From: Cyclobacteriaceae bacterium
GTDB lineage: Bacteria; Bacteroidota; Bacteroidia; Cytophagales; Cyclobacteriaceae
Assembly: GCA_028281285.1 (NCBI GenBank)
Contig: JANQKF010000019.1
Location: 186,001 to 250,000 of the forward strand
DNA length: 64,000 bases
Direction of reading: 5' to 3'
Part shown: piece after piece, positions 53,477-63,642 of the stretch
How positions within the stretch are numbered: the stretch's first letter is position 1
Layout: each line of letters opens with the position of its first letter
Notes under the pieces: generated by a model
The model's input: the letters and a program-made list of their open reading frames with translations, nothing else
Databases searched by the model: none
What the model was told of the DNA's origin: nothing
Program-made: the position numbers and the translations under genes

Positions 53477-54709
53477 CTACCGTGCTAATGGCTGAATTTT
53501 TCCATAAGACAAGGATCTCCATAACCACTCAAATGGTCCGTATTTGAAATAACCCAACCAAAAAGAAGAGAAGACAAGCAGAAAAACCCAAATAATTAGA
53601 ACTGCAAAAGCTTGTGCTGCTCGGTCTAAATCTCCAAACATGCCCATGCCATGCCCATAGAAGATGTAGGTGGCGATGATTGACTGAAGGAGATAATTCG
53701 TCAATGCCATTTGACCTGTTCTTGCTAGCGCAGTACTCAGAAATCCGGAACGAGCGCTCTTCATAATGTACATGATGACGCCAATGTAGCCGATTGCCAT
53801 TAAGATACTGCCCCAATAGTTTAATTGTGAAATGAAGAAAAACGAAAGTTCGAATTTCCAATCAGTTGTGAAATGCAAGTAGGTTTCAGCTGCAACTAAG
53901 GGCAAACCAACACCAAACCCATATACTATCATTTTAGTATAGTATTTCTTAGACTGTTTTGCCTTAAAGACCCTCTTGCGATAAAAGCCCATCCCCAACA
54001 AAATTAAGCCTGAAACCCTCCAGAAAGTGGAGGTGATAAAAACACGCGTCTCCATTTCAAATGCCTGTCCGGCTCTGTAAAGTATTTGTCTTTCCCAGCT
54101 TCCTCTATAAAACTCTATTTCTTGAGCAATTGCTTCACTACTTGGTTGCCAATATTCTTGAGTCGCATTTTGAAGCTCCCCTGGTTCCCATAGGGGAATC
54201 GTATAGCCAATAATCAGACTAATTGCGGAACCTATGGCAAGAAATACAACTCCTGCTGTGAATAACCCCTTTGTTTTTCTTCTTCGAAAAACGAACATCA
54301 CAAAACCGCATATTGCATATGGAACCAGAATGTCTCCATACCAGATGAAATAGGCATGAATTAGCCCAAGGATTAAAAGCCAAAAGAAACGTCTGCGTTG
54401 CAAATCTCCGGAATTCACATGTTCCCTTCTCGCTTTATTGGACAACATGATGATACTTGCTCCAAAAAGCATGGAGAAAATGGCCATGAATTTACCATCA
54501 GCGAAAATGTGGCTGACCAGATAAACGTTGAGATCCATCCCGCTAAGATTCTCATAGACAGTCGGGTTGAGATATGCTGCGCTGGGCATTGAAAAACTCT
54601 GGATATTCATGATAAGGATACCCAGAACAGCGAATCCTCGTAGCACATCAAGTGAAAGAATACGATCGCTTTGCTCAGTCGGAGATAATATGAGAGACGC
54701 TGCAGCCAA
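53477..54709 (-). CDS. DUF418-domain membrane protein (YeiB-like)
   Basis: 410 aa with about ten helices. The N-terminal SLDVLRGFAVLGILIMNIQSF matches the DUF418/YeiB start, and the conserved IISTYIFYGHGMG-type segment near the C-terminus (about residues 345-360) and FGPFEWLWRSLSYG are family features. The function is unknown; related acyltransferase-like folds suggest membrane acylation. Convergent with the glycosylasparaginase gene, 1 bp apart. Confidence 0.85.
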   Translation of the reverse strand: MAAASLILSPTEQSDRILSLDVLRGFAVLGILIMNIQSFSMPSAAYLNPTVYENLSGMDLNVYLVSHIFADGKFMAIFSMLFGASIIMLSNKARREHVNSGDLQRRRFFWLLILGLIHAYFIWYGDILVPYAICGFVMFVFRRRKTKGLFTAGVVFLAIGSAISLIIGYTIPLWEPGELQNATQEYWQPSSEAIAQEIEFYRGSWERQILYRAGQAFEMETRVFITSTFWRVSGLILLGMGFYRKRVFKAKQSKKYYTKMIVYGFGVGLPLVAAETYLHFTTDWKFELSFFFISQLNYWGSILMAIGYIGVIMYIMKSARSGFLSTALARTGQMALTNYLLQSIIATYIFYGHGMGMFGDLDRAAQAFAVLIIWVFLLVFSSFWLGYFKYGPFEWLWRSLSYGKIQPLAR

Positions 54710-54748
54710 TCAACAGGGAAAATAGGGATTCTGGACGAATTGAAAAAA

Positions 54749-55078
54749 TCAGTCGATCAATAGTAAAAAGGCCCCCCCTTCTGAAACCTCCAATTTATGG
54801 AGTTGAAGGTCCTGTGTTCTCATTTCACATTCTCTACCATCCAGAAGGCTAAACCGATAACCATGCAAAGGACAAACGATTTCATTGAAGGCATTAATTT
54901 GTCCTTCCAGAAGTGAGTGGCCGCTGTGAGGGCATAGGTTGTCAAAGACTTTGTATCCTGATTCGTGGTGAAAGACGCATATACGCCTTTCACCAATTCT
55001 CAGCATTTTCTTGGTACCCAACGGAATTGCAGTTTTCAATTTCTCTTCCGATGGAAATAGTTTGTATCGCTTTACCAA
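54749..55078 (-). CDS. Rieske [2Fe-2S] protein
   Basis: 109 aa. The Rieske motif is complete: Cys49 and His51 in NLCPHSGH, Cys69 and His72 in VCPLHGYRF, with 17 residues between the two pairs. It resembles NirD/biphenyl-dioxygenase-type ferredoxins. It lies 5 bp downstream of the tricorn-like protease gene and has no signal peptide, so it is a cytoplasmic electron carrier, partner unknown. Confidence 0.88.
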   Translation of the reverse strand: MVKRYKLFPSEEKLKTAIPLGTKKMLRIGERRICVFHHESGYKVFDNLCPHSGHSLLEGQINAFNEIVCPLHGYRFSLLDGRECEMRTQDLQLHKLEVSEGGAFLLLID

Positions 55079-55083
55079 TGACT

Positions 55084-58000
55084 CTAATTCTTTAATTGAT
55101 TCATTACCTCCTTAATTGCCCTGTCAAGCTGTGGATCTCGACCATTCACTCGATCAGAAAAATTCGTTTCAACATAAATGTCTGGGGCAACACCCTCTTT
55201 TTCAAGATTTTTACCGTCAAGCGTATAGCAGCCCCAGGATGGCAAACGATAAAATGAGCCGTCTACAAGACCTGCACCACTGGTAAAAATGATCCATCGA
55301 TAAGTTTCAGTACCAATGATTTTACCCAGTCCCAATTGTTTAAATCCCTGGGCGGTCATTTCTGCATCGCTCAGACTTTGCTCATTAATTAGTAGTACTG
55401 TGGGCTTTGCTCCAGCACCAAAATTGGCCTGAGAAGTAAGGCTTCCCTCTCTGAATTTCCATTGCAAATAGGGTTTTTGAGACAAGAATTTGAGCACCTC
55501 ATCATGAACATTTCCTCCTGTATTATACCTCAAATCCAGGATCAACCCATCTCTGTTATATGCCTCAGATGTCATCTCAATCAGAAATTGATTTAAGGAC
55601 CCACCACCCATATTCTTCATATGTACATAGGCAATTTTCTTGTCGGTAGCTTCATCCACTTTGCGCTGGTTATCTGCTATCCATTCATCATATAAATTCA
55701 CCCGCAATGCCCCCATGCTTCTTGGATGAACTTTTACCTCTATGGATTCACTGCCTCTTCGGACTCCTAGAGTCACCTCCTCATCTATTGAAGGCGAATT
55801 GAGGTATTGTTCGCGATTCTCATTTTGATTCAATTCTTGTCCGTTGATTGAAGTCAGGATATCGCCTGGCATCAAGTTTTTGTCCGGATAATCTACAGGA
55901 CCTTCTGAGATAATTCGCTCAATTTGATAGGGATTGTCATTTGAAAAAACCACACCAAGATTCAGGCTTTGTGAGGAATAAAACGTGCCTTCTTCTCTTC
56001 CAAAAGTTCGGAAGCCCATGTGTGAAGAATTAAGTTCTCCGAGAAGGTCGTTCAGCATTAACCGGAGATTGGCCCTTGATTTTATATAAGGTAAGTATTT
56101 GGCATATTGCGAACGCAGTTTCTCCCAGTTCTCACCATGGAATGTCTCATTGTAGAAGTTCTCTTCCACTCCGGCCCATGTCTCATAGTACATCTGATCA
56201 AATTCATTTCGCATTGACTTTCTAAAAGTGAAGTCAGTTTCTATTTTCGTTAGTTTTTTGCTATTGAGATTGATCTTGTTGATTGACCCACCCTGTATGA
56301 CGTAATAGCTGTTTTTTACCTTCTGTAGAAAAGAACCGATCCGGTTGGAACCGTTGATTTTTTCAGTCTTGTTTCTTTCGAAAGGTGCCAATGTGGTGAC
56401 CCAAAGAGAGGTTCTTCCTTCATCGTGATTGGAACCGTACACAACCAGTGTTTTATCACCGCTTTTGGTAACGTAGGGATTGAACTGGGATCCAAAATTT
56501 GGGCTTATGCGCTGTAAATTGCGCATGATATCCATTTCCAGATCAATTGAGATGCTTTCCTCCTTGTCATCAGACTCGGTTTCCTCTTCCTTATCCTCCT
56601 TTTTCTCTTCCTCAAAAACTTTTGCCAGCTTATCTGATTTGAATTCCGCTTCATGTCGATTTAACGGTATTCTATAAATGTGGCCATCGCGCAAACCGAA
56701 TGGGTAGCTGGGAGTGGTGCGGTTAGAAACAAAATAAATGTACTTGCCATCAGGGCCCCAGAATGGATTCAATTCCGTTACACCTGTTCGAGTGTAGTTC
56801 GTTAGGTTTTTGTTTTCGATGTCATAGATATAGATGTCATCTTCAAAATCGTTCTTTACATTGAATGCAAGATGTTTGTCGTCTGGCGAGAATCTGGGCT
56901 GTGCATTGTAGAGCCCCCATAACTCCTCATTGGCGATGGTTTCGCTTTTGAAATTATCTAAATCCAATAACCTCACCTCATTAATTCCACTGAGATAAGC
57001 AGCATGGGTCATTTTCCCGTTAAGCTCAATATTCCGATTAGATTGATCATCCTTGGTGAGTTGCTGCTCTCCCGTTCCGGTGGCTGCATCAATCACAAAT
57101 AGGTTGGTGTATCCTTTTATAGTCTGAGTATAGAGCAATCGCTTATTGTCCTTTAGCCATTTTACCTCTGTGACACGTTCTTTGGGATTAGTTTTAATCT
57201 GTTTGATGAATTTTCCACTGATATCAGAAACAAAGAGCTCGCCCCTTGAAATAAAAGCGATCTTCTTTTCATCGCTGGAAATATCAAATCCGGATACGTT
57301 ATTCTTTGTATTAAAATTTAAGTTTTGTTCCAATGTAGAGTTGTCATAAACCTGAATCTCGACCTTTGAAGAACGCTTGCGGCTTACATTGTAGAGGTGT
57401 AGCTGGTAATCTTTTTCGAAAATAACGAAGCCTCCGTTTGCATTGACCTGAGGTCTCATAATTGATGTAGAAAAATTGGTCAATCTCTTCGATGTATCAT
57501 TGTCCAATTGATACAGGTTATACTGACCGTTGGATTGGTCGGAAACAAAATAGACATTACCAGCCCTGTCAATTGTTGCAAACATGTCTTTGCCATTATA
57601 GGAAGTATGTTTTGTAAACTCGTTGTTGGCAGCATGGTATGATTTAATATCAGGATTGAATGCTCCCTTATATCTTTTGCGGGCTACCTGGTTACTACTT
57701 TCCCAGCTTTCGTTGAAATAAATGGAACCATCGGGATGGATGGCCAAATTATGCGGCCAATTGAAATAATGTCCGAATAGTCGTTTTGGGGTTCCTCCGT
57801 TCCTGTTTACAGAATAGGCAGATCTGCTATTGTAGCGATTAGATTGGAAGTAAATCGTATTCGAATCCCATGACCAAGTTTCTACCTGATCAAATGATGA
57901 GTTAAAAGTAAGGCGTTTTATATCACCCCCTTCATATGGCATCACATAGATGTCTGAATTGCCATATTGTGAAGATGAGAAAGCAATCCACCGGCCGTCA

Positions 58001-58218
58001 GGACTTATTCGGGGGAAACTTTCATTACCGTCCATAGCTGTTAAGCGTGTTGCCGTACCACCACTGGATGGTACTTTCCATAAGTCACCTTCGTAGGAGA
58101 ATACTATTTCAGAACCATCAGGATTCAAGGATGGTGTTGAGGTGAAGTAAATACCCTCTTGTGCTTGAACAAAAAGTGGAGATAAAAGAATGAGAATAAA
58201 CAATTTGACCTTTTTCAT
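55084..58218 (-). CDS. Tricorn-like S41 peptidase
   Basis: 1044 aa. A signal peptide (KLFILILLSPLFVQAQ) is followed by a WD40/PD40 propeller region (about 30-520; repeated ISPDGRWIAFSSSQYG-type blades), an acidic linker (FEEEKKEDKEEETESDD), a second beta region, a PDZ domain (about 755-845) and an S41 core with the nucleophile Ser950 in NEQSLSDAEM and a helix GFKQLGLGKIIG. Bacteroidota tricorn homologues are periplasmic or exported peptidases. It is divergent from the CHU_C protein gene, sharing an intergenic region with a palindrome. Rieske gene follows. Confidence 0.9.
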   Translation of the reverse strand: MKKVKLFILILLSPLFVQAQEGIYFTSTPSLNPDGSEIVFSYEGDLWKVPSSGGTATRLTAMDGNESFPRISPDGRWIAFSSSQYGNSDIYVMPYEGGDIKRLTFNSSFDQVETWSWDSNTIYFQSNRYNSRSAYSVNRNGGTPKRLFGHYFNWPHNLAIHPDGSIYFNESWESSNQVARKRYKGAFNPDIKSYHAANNEFTKHTSYNGKDMFATIDRAGNVYFVSDQSNGQYNLYQLDNDTSKRLTNFSTSIMRPQVNANGGFVIFEKDYQLHLYNVSRKRSSKVEIQVYDNSTLEQNLNFNTKNNVSGFDISSDEKKIAFISRGELFVSDISGKFIKQIKTNPKERVTEVKWLKDNKRLLYTQTIKGYTNLFVIDAATGTGEQQLTKDDQSNRNIELNGKMTHAAYLSGINEVRLLDLDNFKSETIANEELWGLYNAQPRFSPDDKHLAFNVKNDFEDDIYIYDIENKNLTNYTRTGVTELNPFWGPDGKYIYFVSNRTTPSYPFGLRDGHIYRIPLNRHEAEFKSDKLAKVFEEEKKEDKEEETESDDKEESISIDLEMDIMRNLQRISPNFGSQFNPYVTKSGDKTLVVYGSNHDEGRTSLWVTTLAPFERNKTEKINGSNRIGSFLQKVKNSYYVIQGGSINKINLNSKKLTKIETDFTFRKSMRNEFDQMYYETWAGVEENFYNETFHGENWEKLRSQYAKYLPYIKSRANLRLMLNDLLGELNSSHMGFRTFGREEGTFYSSQSLNLGVVFSNDNPYQIERIISEGPVDYPDKNLMPGDILTSINGQELNQNENREQYLNSPSIDEEVTLGVRRGSESIEVKVHPRSMGALRVNLYDEWIADNQRKVDEATDKKIAYVHMKNMGGGSLNQFLIEMTSEAYNRDGLILDLRYNTGGNVHDEVLKFLSQKPYLQWKFREGSLTSQANFGAGAKPTVLLINEQSLSDAEMTAQGFKQLGLGKIIGTETYRWIIFTSGAGLVDGSFYRLPSWGCYTLDGKNLEKEGVAPDIYVETNFSDRVNGRDPQLDRAIKEVMNQLKN

Positions 58219-58250
58219 ATCATAAACATTAGTGTAGTAAACTAATAATC

Positions 58251-58267
58251 TTTTAGCTCAGCTAAAA
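58251..58267. repeat. 17-bp palindrome between divergent genes
   Basis: Arms TTTTAGCT and AGCTAAAA flank a single C. It lies 33 bp upstream of the tricorn-like start and 137 bp upstream of the + strand secreted protein. A nearby ATTAGTGTAGTAAACTAAT (58238-58256) adds a second dyad. A regulator site for the divergent pair is possible; no regulator is identified. Confidence 0.45.
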
Positions 58268-58403
58268 GGCCAACCTTGCGATGTAGATTATTGTGATTGT
58301 GGCCGGTGGGATATGGCAACTTCTGAGGGTAGTAGACAAAAATTAGTATATTGTCCGTTACCTCAACCTTTTTTCTGTACAGAGACCTGTAATTCTGTGT
58401 GTT

Positions 58404-60776
58404 ATGGTAAGAAAAAATGGTTTGCTGTTGGGCCTCTTCATGGCCTTAACATTAAGTTTTTCCTCTTTAGCTCAAATCAACCAACCCATAAAGGTTTGGG
58501 ACTTTCGATATGGAGGTAATTCAAGAGATACTGATGTCAATTCTATAAAGACTTCGGATGGTGGCTTTTTACTCACCGCCAGTTCCTTATCCCCAATAAG
58601 TGGAAATAAGGCTGTGGGCACCAGTGGAAACGATGATTGGTGGTTAGTCCGCCTAACTTCTGCTGGAGATGTTCTATGGCAATTGAGTATTGGAGGAAGT
58701 CTCGAAGAGGGCTTCGAGGGTGGTGCGATTGAGACTTCCGATGGTGATTTTGTTCTTGCTGGCCGAACACGTTCTGGGATTTCTGGTGACCTTACTTCTG
58801 CTCATAGAGGCCGAAATGACATTTTAGTAGTCAAAATTCATGGAGATGGTTCTGGAATTCTGTGGCAAACGCGTCTAGGAGGAAATAAGGAAGATGTGGC
58901 TTACGATATCATTGAAACTTCCGATGGTGCGGTGGTTGTGGGCGGATACACGACTTCTACTGATATTGAGAATAATCCAAATATGGGATCATTAGATGCC
59001 TACCTAGCGAAGTTAGATCAATATGGCAACTTGCTTTGGGAACGGACTTTCGGTGGTTCGGGCTTCGAATCAGCCGACCAGCTTTTACCTGATTCAGAAG
59101 GTGGTGTCACTATTGGGGGCTACTCTGCTTCAACGGATCTGTCAACTCCTAATAAAGGAAGTTTTGACTTTTGGTTATTTAATGTGGATGATCAGGGAAA
59201 CCAGCTCTGGGAAAATACCTATGGAGGAAATGGTCTCGATGCTGTGAGAGCATTTGTCGGTACGAATGACGGTGGTTATTTGATGGGAGGTCAATCGTCT
59301 TCAGGAATTTCTGGTGATAAAACAGAACCCAATCAGGGAGCTGACGATATATGGTTGGTCAAGACTGATGATCAAGGGAATCTACTTTGGGAGAAGAATT
59401 TTGGTGGTAATGGATATGATTGGTGTGAGAGCATTTATGCTCTTACTGATGACACATTTGTGATTGGTGGGTTTTCCAATTCTGATGCGGTTGGTGATAA
59501 GAACTCGAATGCAATCAATGGATCATTAGATGCCTGGTTCTTGAAAATTCGATCAAATGGCGATCAACAATGGCAGGGACTGTTTGGAGGACCAAGTGAT
59601 GAAGCCAATGTGAACATTCCGTTCTATGATGAGATCAATCAGGAAATGTACCTCTCAGGAACCACTAACTCTGGATTGGGAGCCTTTCTCTCTACAGAGA
59701 ATTTTGGGTCTCAAGGAGATATCTGGTTTTCTAAGTTTCGAGTCAATACCCTTCCTGAAATGGTGCGAGGATGTAATGCTGGTGAGGCTATAGTCACTGT
59801 CGAGCATACGATTGAGACAGCCACATATGAACTACGAGAGACCGATGGTAGTGCTCTTAGTACGCCAGTTTCTGGAAATGGAAGTGACATTCAGCTAATT
59901 GCAGGGCCAATAGAACAAGTCCAGCTTCTTGATGTCTACGCTTACAGAAGTCTAACCGATGGCTCGATTCTGGAAGAGTATTTGGGCCAGGTTGCGATTG
60001 AACCAGATAATAGTCTTGAAGGAGCACTTTCGACCGCAATCAACTTTAGGAGTGACATCTGCTATAATCGTTCTTCCAAAGTTTGGATAAGTCAGTCTGA
60101 ACAAGGTCTGATCTATGAGTTGCTAAACAATGAGGGAAATGTAGTGGCAGAAAGAACAGGCAATGGTAATAAGATCCATTTGAAAACACCGCGACTAAAA
60201 GAGTCATCGGCATTTTCATTAAGAATAAGCAATGAAACATGCTCTGCGCTGCATTCAGAAAATATAGCCATTAATGTGTCAGACAGGCTGAGATTTAAAA
60301 TTCAAGTGGAGCAAAATGATGATGAGCTCACATTTAGCACTGAGGACAGTGGGGATATTGTTGATTGGACCTGGATTTTTGACTATCGGGTAAAAAAGAA
60401 GGGTCCTTCGGTAGTTCATAGTTTCCGAAGGCCTGGATTCCATTTCATTAAGCTCAGGGTTACCAATAGCAGCGGATGTACAAAGGAGCGATTTAAGAGA
60501 ATTTTTGTCAAGGATAATGTATTCATCGGGGTTCCCGGCCTTTACAAACCTCACGCTACTCATGGTCCATTCAAAGTTCGACTAAAAAATGTGAGCCGCG
60601 AGTATTTGAAGATTTTTGACAAATACGGTCGCCCGGTTTACTCAGGTAAGAACAGTTGGAATGGCAGAAAAAAGGGTCGTGTTGTCAAAGAAGGAGTTTA
60701 TGTTTACTACATTCAGGCCCGAAGGCAGGATGGAACCTTATTTCGAAAAAGAGGTTCTTTCTATGTAGAACATTAA
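58404..60776 (+). CDS. Secreted repeat protein with CHU_C-type (T9SS) C-terminus
   Basis: 790 aa. Signal peptide (GLLLGLFMALTLSFSSLAQ). Residues about 30-410 are roughly seven propeller-like repeats of about 55 residues, each with D-WLVK-D-GN-LWE and FGG/GGY features (for example WLVKTDDQGNLLWEKNFGG, VKIHGDGSGILWQTRLGG). After a middle region there is a PKD-like domain (VDWTWIFDYRVKKKGPSVVHSF, about 655-700) and a CHU_C/gliding-motility-associated domain (LKIFDKYGRPVYSG, GVYVYYIQARRQDG). This C-terminus marks type IX secretion cargo of the type B kind. Its role on the surface is not known. Confidence 0.88.
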   Translation: MVRKNGLLLGLFMALTLSFSSLAQINQPIKVWDFRYGGNSRDTDVNSIKTSDGGFLLTASSLSPISGNKAVGTSGNDDWWLVRLTSAGDVLWQLSIGGSLEEGFEGGAIETSDGDFVLAGRTRSGISGDLTSAHRGRNDILVVKIHGDGSGILWQTRLGGNKEDVAYDIIETSDGAVVVGGYTTSTDIENNPNMGSLDAYLAKLDQYGNLLWERTFGGSGFESADQLLPDSEGGVTIGGYSASTDLSTPNKGSFDFWLFNVDDQGNQLWENTYGGNGLDAVRAFVGTNDGGYLMGGQSSSGISGDKTEPNQGADDIWLVKTDDQGNLLWEKNFGGNGYDWCESIYALTDDTFVIGGFSNSDAVGDKNSNAINGSLDAWFLKIRSNGDQQWQGLFGGPSDEANVNIPFYDEINQEMYLSGTTNSGLGAFLSTENFGSQGDIWFSKFRVNTLPEMVRGCNAGEAIVTVEHTIETATYELRETDGSALSTPVSGNGSDIQLIAGPIEQVQLLDVYAYRSLTDGSILEEYLGQVAIEPDNSLEGALSTAINFRSDICYNRSSKVWISQSEQGLIYELLNNEGNVVAERTGNGNKIHLKTPRLKESSAFSLRISNETCSALHSENIAINVSDRLRFKIQVEQNDDELTFSTEDSGDIVDWTWIFDYRVKKKGPSVVHSFRRPGFHFIKLRVTNSSGCTKERFKRIFVKDNVFIGVPGLYKPHATHGPFKVRLKNVSREYLKIFDKYGRPVYSGKNSWNGRKKGRVVKEGVYVYYIQARRQDGTLFRKRGSFYVEH

Positions 60777-60790
60777 CCGGATCATAACCA

Positions 60791-63049
60791 ATGATGATAA
60801 AGTTTCGGTTAGCCATTGCGATGTCAATGGCTTTTCTGATTGTAACACCCCTGGTTCATGCACAGACTAACATTAGGGTGTTGAACGAAAGCCTGGAACC
60901 GCTAGTTGGGGCCCATGTACAGGCCATAGATGAGGCAACCCTGTATGTCACTGATTCCCTGGGTGCAATCACCCTGGAAATCACGTCTTCAAAAACATTC
61001 TTAATTCAACATATTGGTTTTCAAGACCAAAGTATTGTGTTGGGTCCTGGAGAATCGAAAGTGGTGGTGATGGTTCAACGGACGGATCAACTCAATGCTG
61101 TTGAAGTGGAGGGCTTTCTTTCAGACACACAATTGAACAAACAGGCAGGTGCAATTTCACTAATACGGCCAGCTCAGTTCAATCGATTTAATCAAATTTC
61201 TCTGGTCAATGGAATAAATACGGTTCCGGGGATCAGGTTTGAAGAACGTGCAAGTGGCAGCTATCGGGTTTCGATACGAGGAAGCTCAATTCGCTCTCCT
61301 TTTGGGGTTAGAAATGTGAAGGTTTACTGGAATGGTATACCGTTTACAGAGCCTGGAGGTAATACTTTTATCAATTTACTTGATCTGGTCAACGTTGGGA
61401 ATGTGGAGGTAATAAAGGGGCCTGCCGGAAGCCTATACGGAGCAGGAACCGGAGGCGTAATGAAAATTAATAGCACCAACTTGGGTCAATTTAATAATGG
61501 ATATCTGCTAAAATCGACATTTGGATCCTACGGACTTAGAAAATTGAGCAGTCAGTTTAATATGCTTGATGATAAAAGAAGTTTGACGCTGAAATTTGCA
61601 AGTCAGGTTTCAGATGGTTACCGTGACCATAACGCGCTCGACAGGAAGAGTTTTGAAATGGACTTCGTGTCCTTTACAAGTGCCAAGAGCACTTTCACGG
61701 CAAACATACTTTACAGCGACTTGTTTTATGAAATACCGGGAGGCCTCAACCCCGATCAACTAGAGGTCAATCGCAAACAAGCTCGACCAGGAAGCGAATC
61801 TCAGAACTCATCGGTATCCAACGAATTGTTTTTGCTCAAACTTGGTCAGGAATACAAGATTTCAGACCGTGTTTCAAATGAAACGCATGTTTATGGCAGC
61901 TTCAACCAATTTACAAACCCATTCATTTTGGATTTCAAAAGAGATAATCAGCAGGTATTTGGTGGAAGGAGTATTTTCCAGCTTGACCTTAGTGACCATA
62001 CTTTGAATGTTGGGGTGGAACATCAGAATTCTTTTTTTGATGGAAAGAACTTCGGCAATATTGGCGGAGAATCTGATACGATCCGGTTTGCTGATGAAGT
62101 GAAAATTTCCTCAACAAATCTATTTTCTCAGCTCGACATTCAGTTAGGGCTTGGTCTGAACGTCAGTGCTGGTATAAGTATTAATAGTTTAAGCTATAAT
62201 ATTAATCGGCTTATTGATGCATTCGATGGAATGCCTGAAGAGTTCGAAAAGGATTTCGAAACAGTTTTTGCCCCCAGAATTGCGATATCCAAGGAGTTCA
62301 GTAAAGAGTTTTCTGCCCATCTCAGTATAAGTAGAGGTTTTTCCCCTCCCACAACTACCGAAATCAGAACAAATGAAGGAACGATTAGTTTGGATCTTGA
62401 GCCCGAGAAGGGAACTAATTACGAATTAAACTTCAGGGGTGCTACCAGTAGTGGTAAACTTTCTTTCGATATGGCGTTGTTCTATTTCCGTTTGAGTGAA
62501 ACCATCGTTTCGAATCCCAATGAACAGGGCGTAGTGCTATTTCAGAATGCTGGTAGAACGGATCAAAAAGGAGCTGAACTACAGATCAATGCGACTTTGC
62601 TGGAGCGATCGTCTGGATTTACCAGAAATATCAATTCCTCGCTGTCCTACACATACCATAATTTCTCTTTTAGGGACTATGTCAAAAGGGGGAATGATTT
62701 CAGTGGGAATGCCCTTCCGGGTACGGCTCCTTCAACCCTAAACTGGACCTTGGATGTTGAATTCATGAATTCAATGAACCTAAACTTTACTTACCACTAT
62801 GTCGATCCGATTCCCTTGAATGATGCGAATACGTTTTCATCCCAGGCTTACAGTCTGCTGAATTTAAGACTGGCCTATCAGCTACCACTATCGAACTCGT
62901 TGTTGGAGTTCTTTACTGGTATTGATAATATGACGAATGCATCATATAGTTTAGGTAATGATCTCAACGCTTTTGGTCGAAGGTACTTTCAGCCGGCTCC
63001 TGAGGTCAACTATTATTTTGGAATCAGTCTAAGATTGAATAACAAATGA
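60791..63049 (+). CDS. TonB-dependent receptor
   Basis: 752 aa outer-membrane receptor. Signal peptide (LAIAMSMAFLIVTPLVHAQ), then a CarboxypepD_reg-like domain (IRVLNESLEPLVGAHVQAIDE), the plug (YRVSIRGSSIRSPFGVRNVKVYWNGIP, VEVIKGPAGSLYGAG) and a 22-strand barrel, ending with an aromatic terminal strand (NYYFGISLRLNNK). It probably imports a metal chelate or small ligand; the substrate cannot be predicted. Not a SusC type, since no SusD-like gene follows. It overlaps the nitroreductase gene by 4 bp. Confidence 0.92.
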   Translation: MMIKFRLAIAMSMAFLIVTPLVHAQTNIRVLNESLEPLVGAHVQAIDEATLYVTDSLGAITLEITSSKTFLIQHIGFQDQSIVLGPGESKVVVMVQRTDQLNAVEVEGFLSDTQLNKQAGAISLIRPAQFNRFNQISLVNGINTVPGIRFEERASGSYRVSIRGSSIRSPFGVRNVKVYWNGIPFTEPGGNTFINLLDLVNVGNVEVIKGPAGSLYGAGTGGVMKINSTNLGQFNNGYLLKSTFGSYGLRKLSSQFNMLDDKRSLTLKFASQVSDGYRDHNALDRKSFEMDFVSFTSAKSTFTANILYSDLFYEIPGGLNPDQLEVNRKQARPGSESQNSSVSNELFLLKLGQEYKISDRVSNETHVYGSFNQFTNPFILDFKRDNQQVFGGRSIFQLDLSDHTLNVGVEHQNSFFDGKNFGNIGGESDTIRFADEVKISSTNLFSQLDIQLGLGLNVSAGISINSLSYNINRLIDAFDGMPEEFEKDFETVFAPRIAISKEFSKEFSAHLSISRGFSPPTTTEIRTNEGTISLDLEPEKGTNYELNFRGATSSGKLSFDMALFYFRLSETIVSNPNEQGVVLFQNAGRTDQKGAELQINATLLERSSGFTRNINSSLSYTYHNFSFRDYVKRGNDFSGNALPGTAPSTLNWTLDVEFMNSMNLNFTYHYVDPIPLNDANTFSSQAYSLLNLRLAYQLPLSNSLLEFFTGIDNMTNASYSLGNDLNAFGRRYFQPAPEVNYYFGISLRLNNK

Positions 63050-63642
63050 GAGATTATAACATTGATGAAGTAGATCATTTGATCCGGAACAGGCGATCAA
63101 TCTACCCTAACATGTATTCGGGAGAAGAAGTATCAGACGAAGTGATCAAATCCATGCTTGAAAATGCAAATTGGGCACCGACTCATCGGCTTACAGAACC
63201 GTGGCGATTTGTGGTATTTAAGGGTGAGGGGATCAAGAAATTGGCGACTTTTCAATCGGAGTTGTACAAGAAGCTCACCACTGAAGATGGAACTTTTGAT
63301 AAGTCGAAATATGAAAAGCTGGCCCAAAGGCCTTTGTTATGTTCACATATCATTGCTATCGGTCTTAAACGTGATCCTAAGAAAAGCGTCCCAGAAGTGG
63401 AGGAAATTGCTTCTGTGGCTGCGGCCGTACAGAATATGTATTTGACGGCCACGTCAAACGGTGTGGGTTGCTATTGGGGGTCTGGTGGCGTTACGTATAA
63501 GGAAGAAGCCAAAGGATTTTTTAATCTGGGGTCAGAGGACAAACTATTAGGGTTTCTTTATATCGGTATGCCTAAGGGGAAATGGCCACAGGGTCGAAGA
63601 AAACCAATTGAAGAAAAGGTAACCTGGGTGATTGATCAATAG
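63046..63642 (+). CDS. Nitroreductase-family FMN oxidoreductase
   Basis: 198 aa. NRRSIYPNMYSGEEV and ANWAPTHRLTEPWRFVVF carry the FMN-binding residues of the nitroreductase family, followed by VAAAVQNMYLTATSNGVGCYWGSG and LGFLYIGMPKG. It reduces nitro or quinone-like substrates with NAD(P)H in the cytoplasm. It is ATGA-coupled to the TonB receptor gene, so the two could share a ligand, but that is inference. It converges on the next gene with a 7-bp overlap. Confidence 0.92.
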   Translation: MRDYNIDEVDHLIRNRRSIYPNMYSGEEVSDEVIKSMLENANWAPTHRLTEPWRFVVFKGEGIKKLATFQSELYKKLTTEDGTFDKSKYEKLAQRPLLCSHIIAIGLKRDPKKSVPEVEEIASVAAAVQNMYLTATSNGVGCYWGSGGVTYKEEAKGFFNLGSEDKLLGFLYIGMPKGKWPQGRRKPIEEKVTWVIDQ

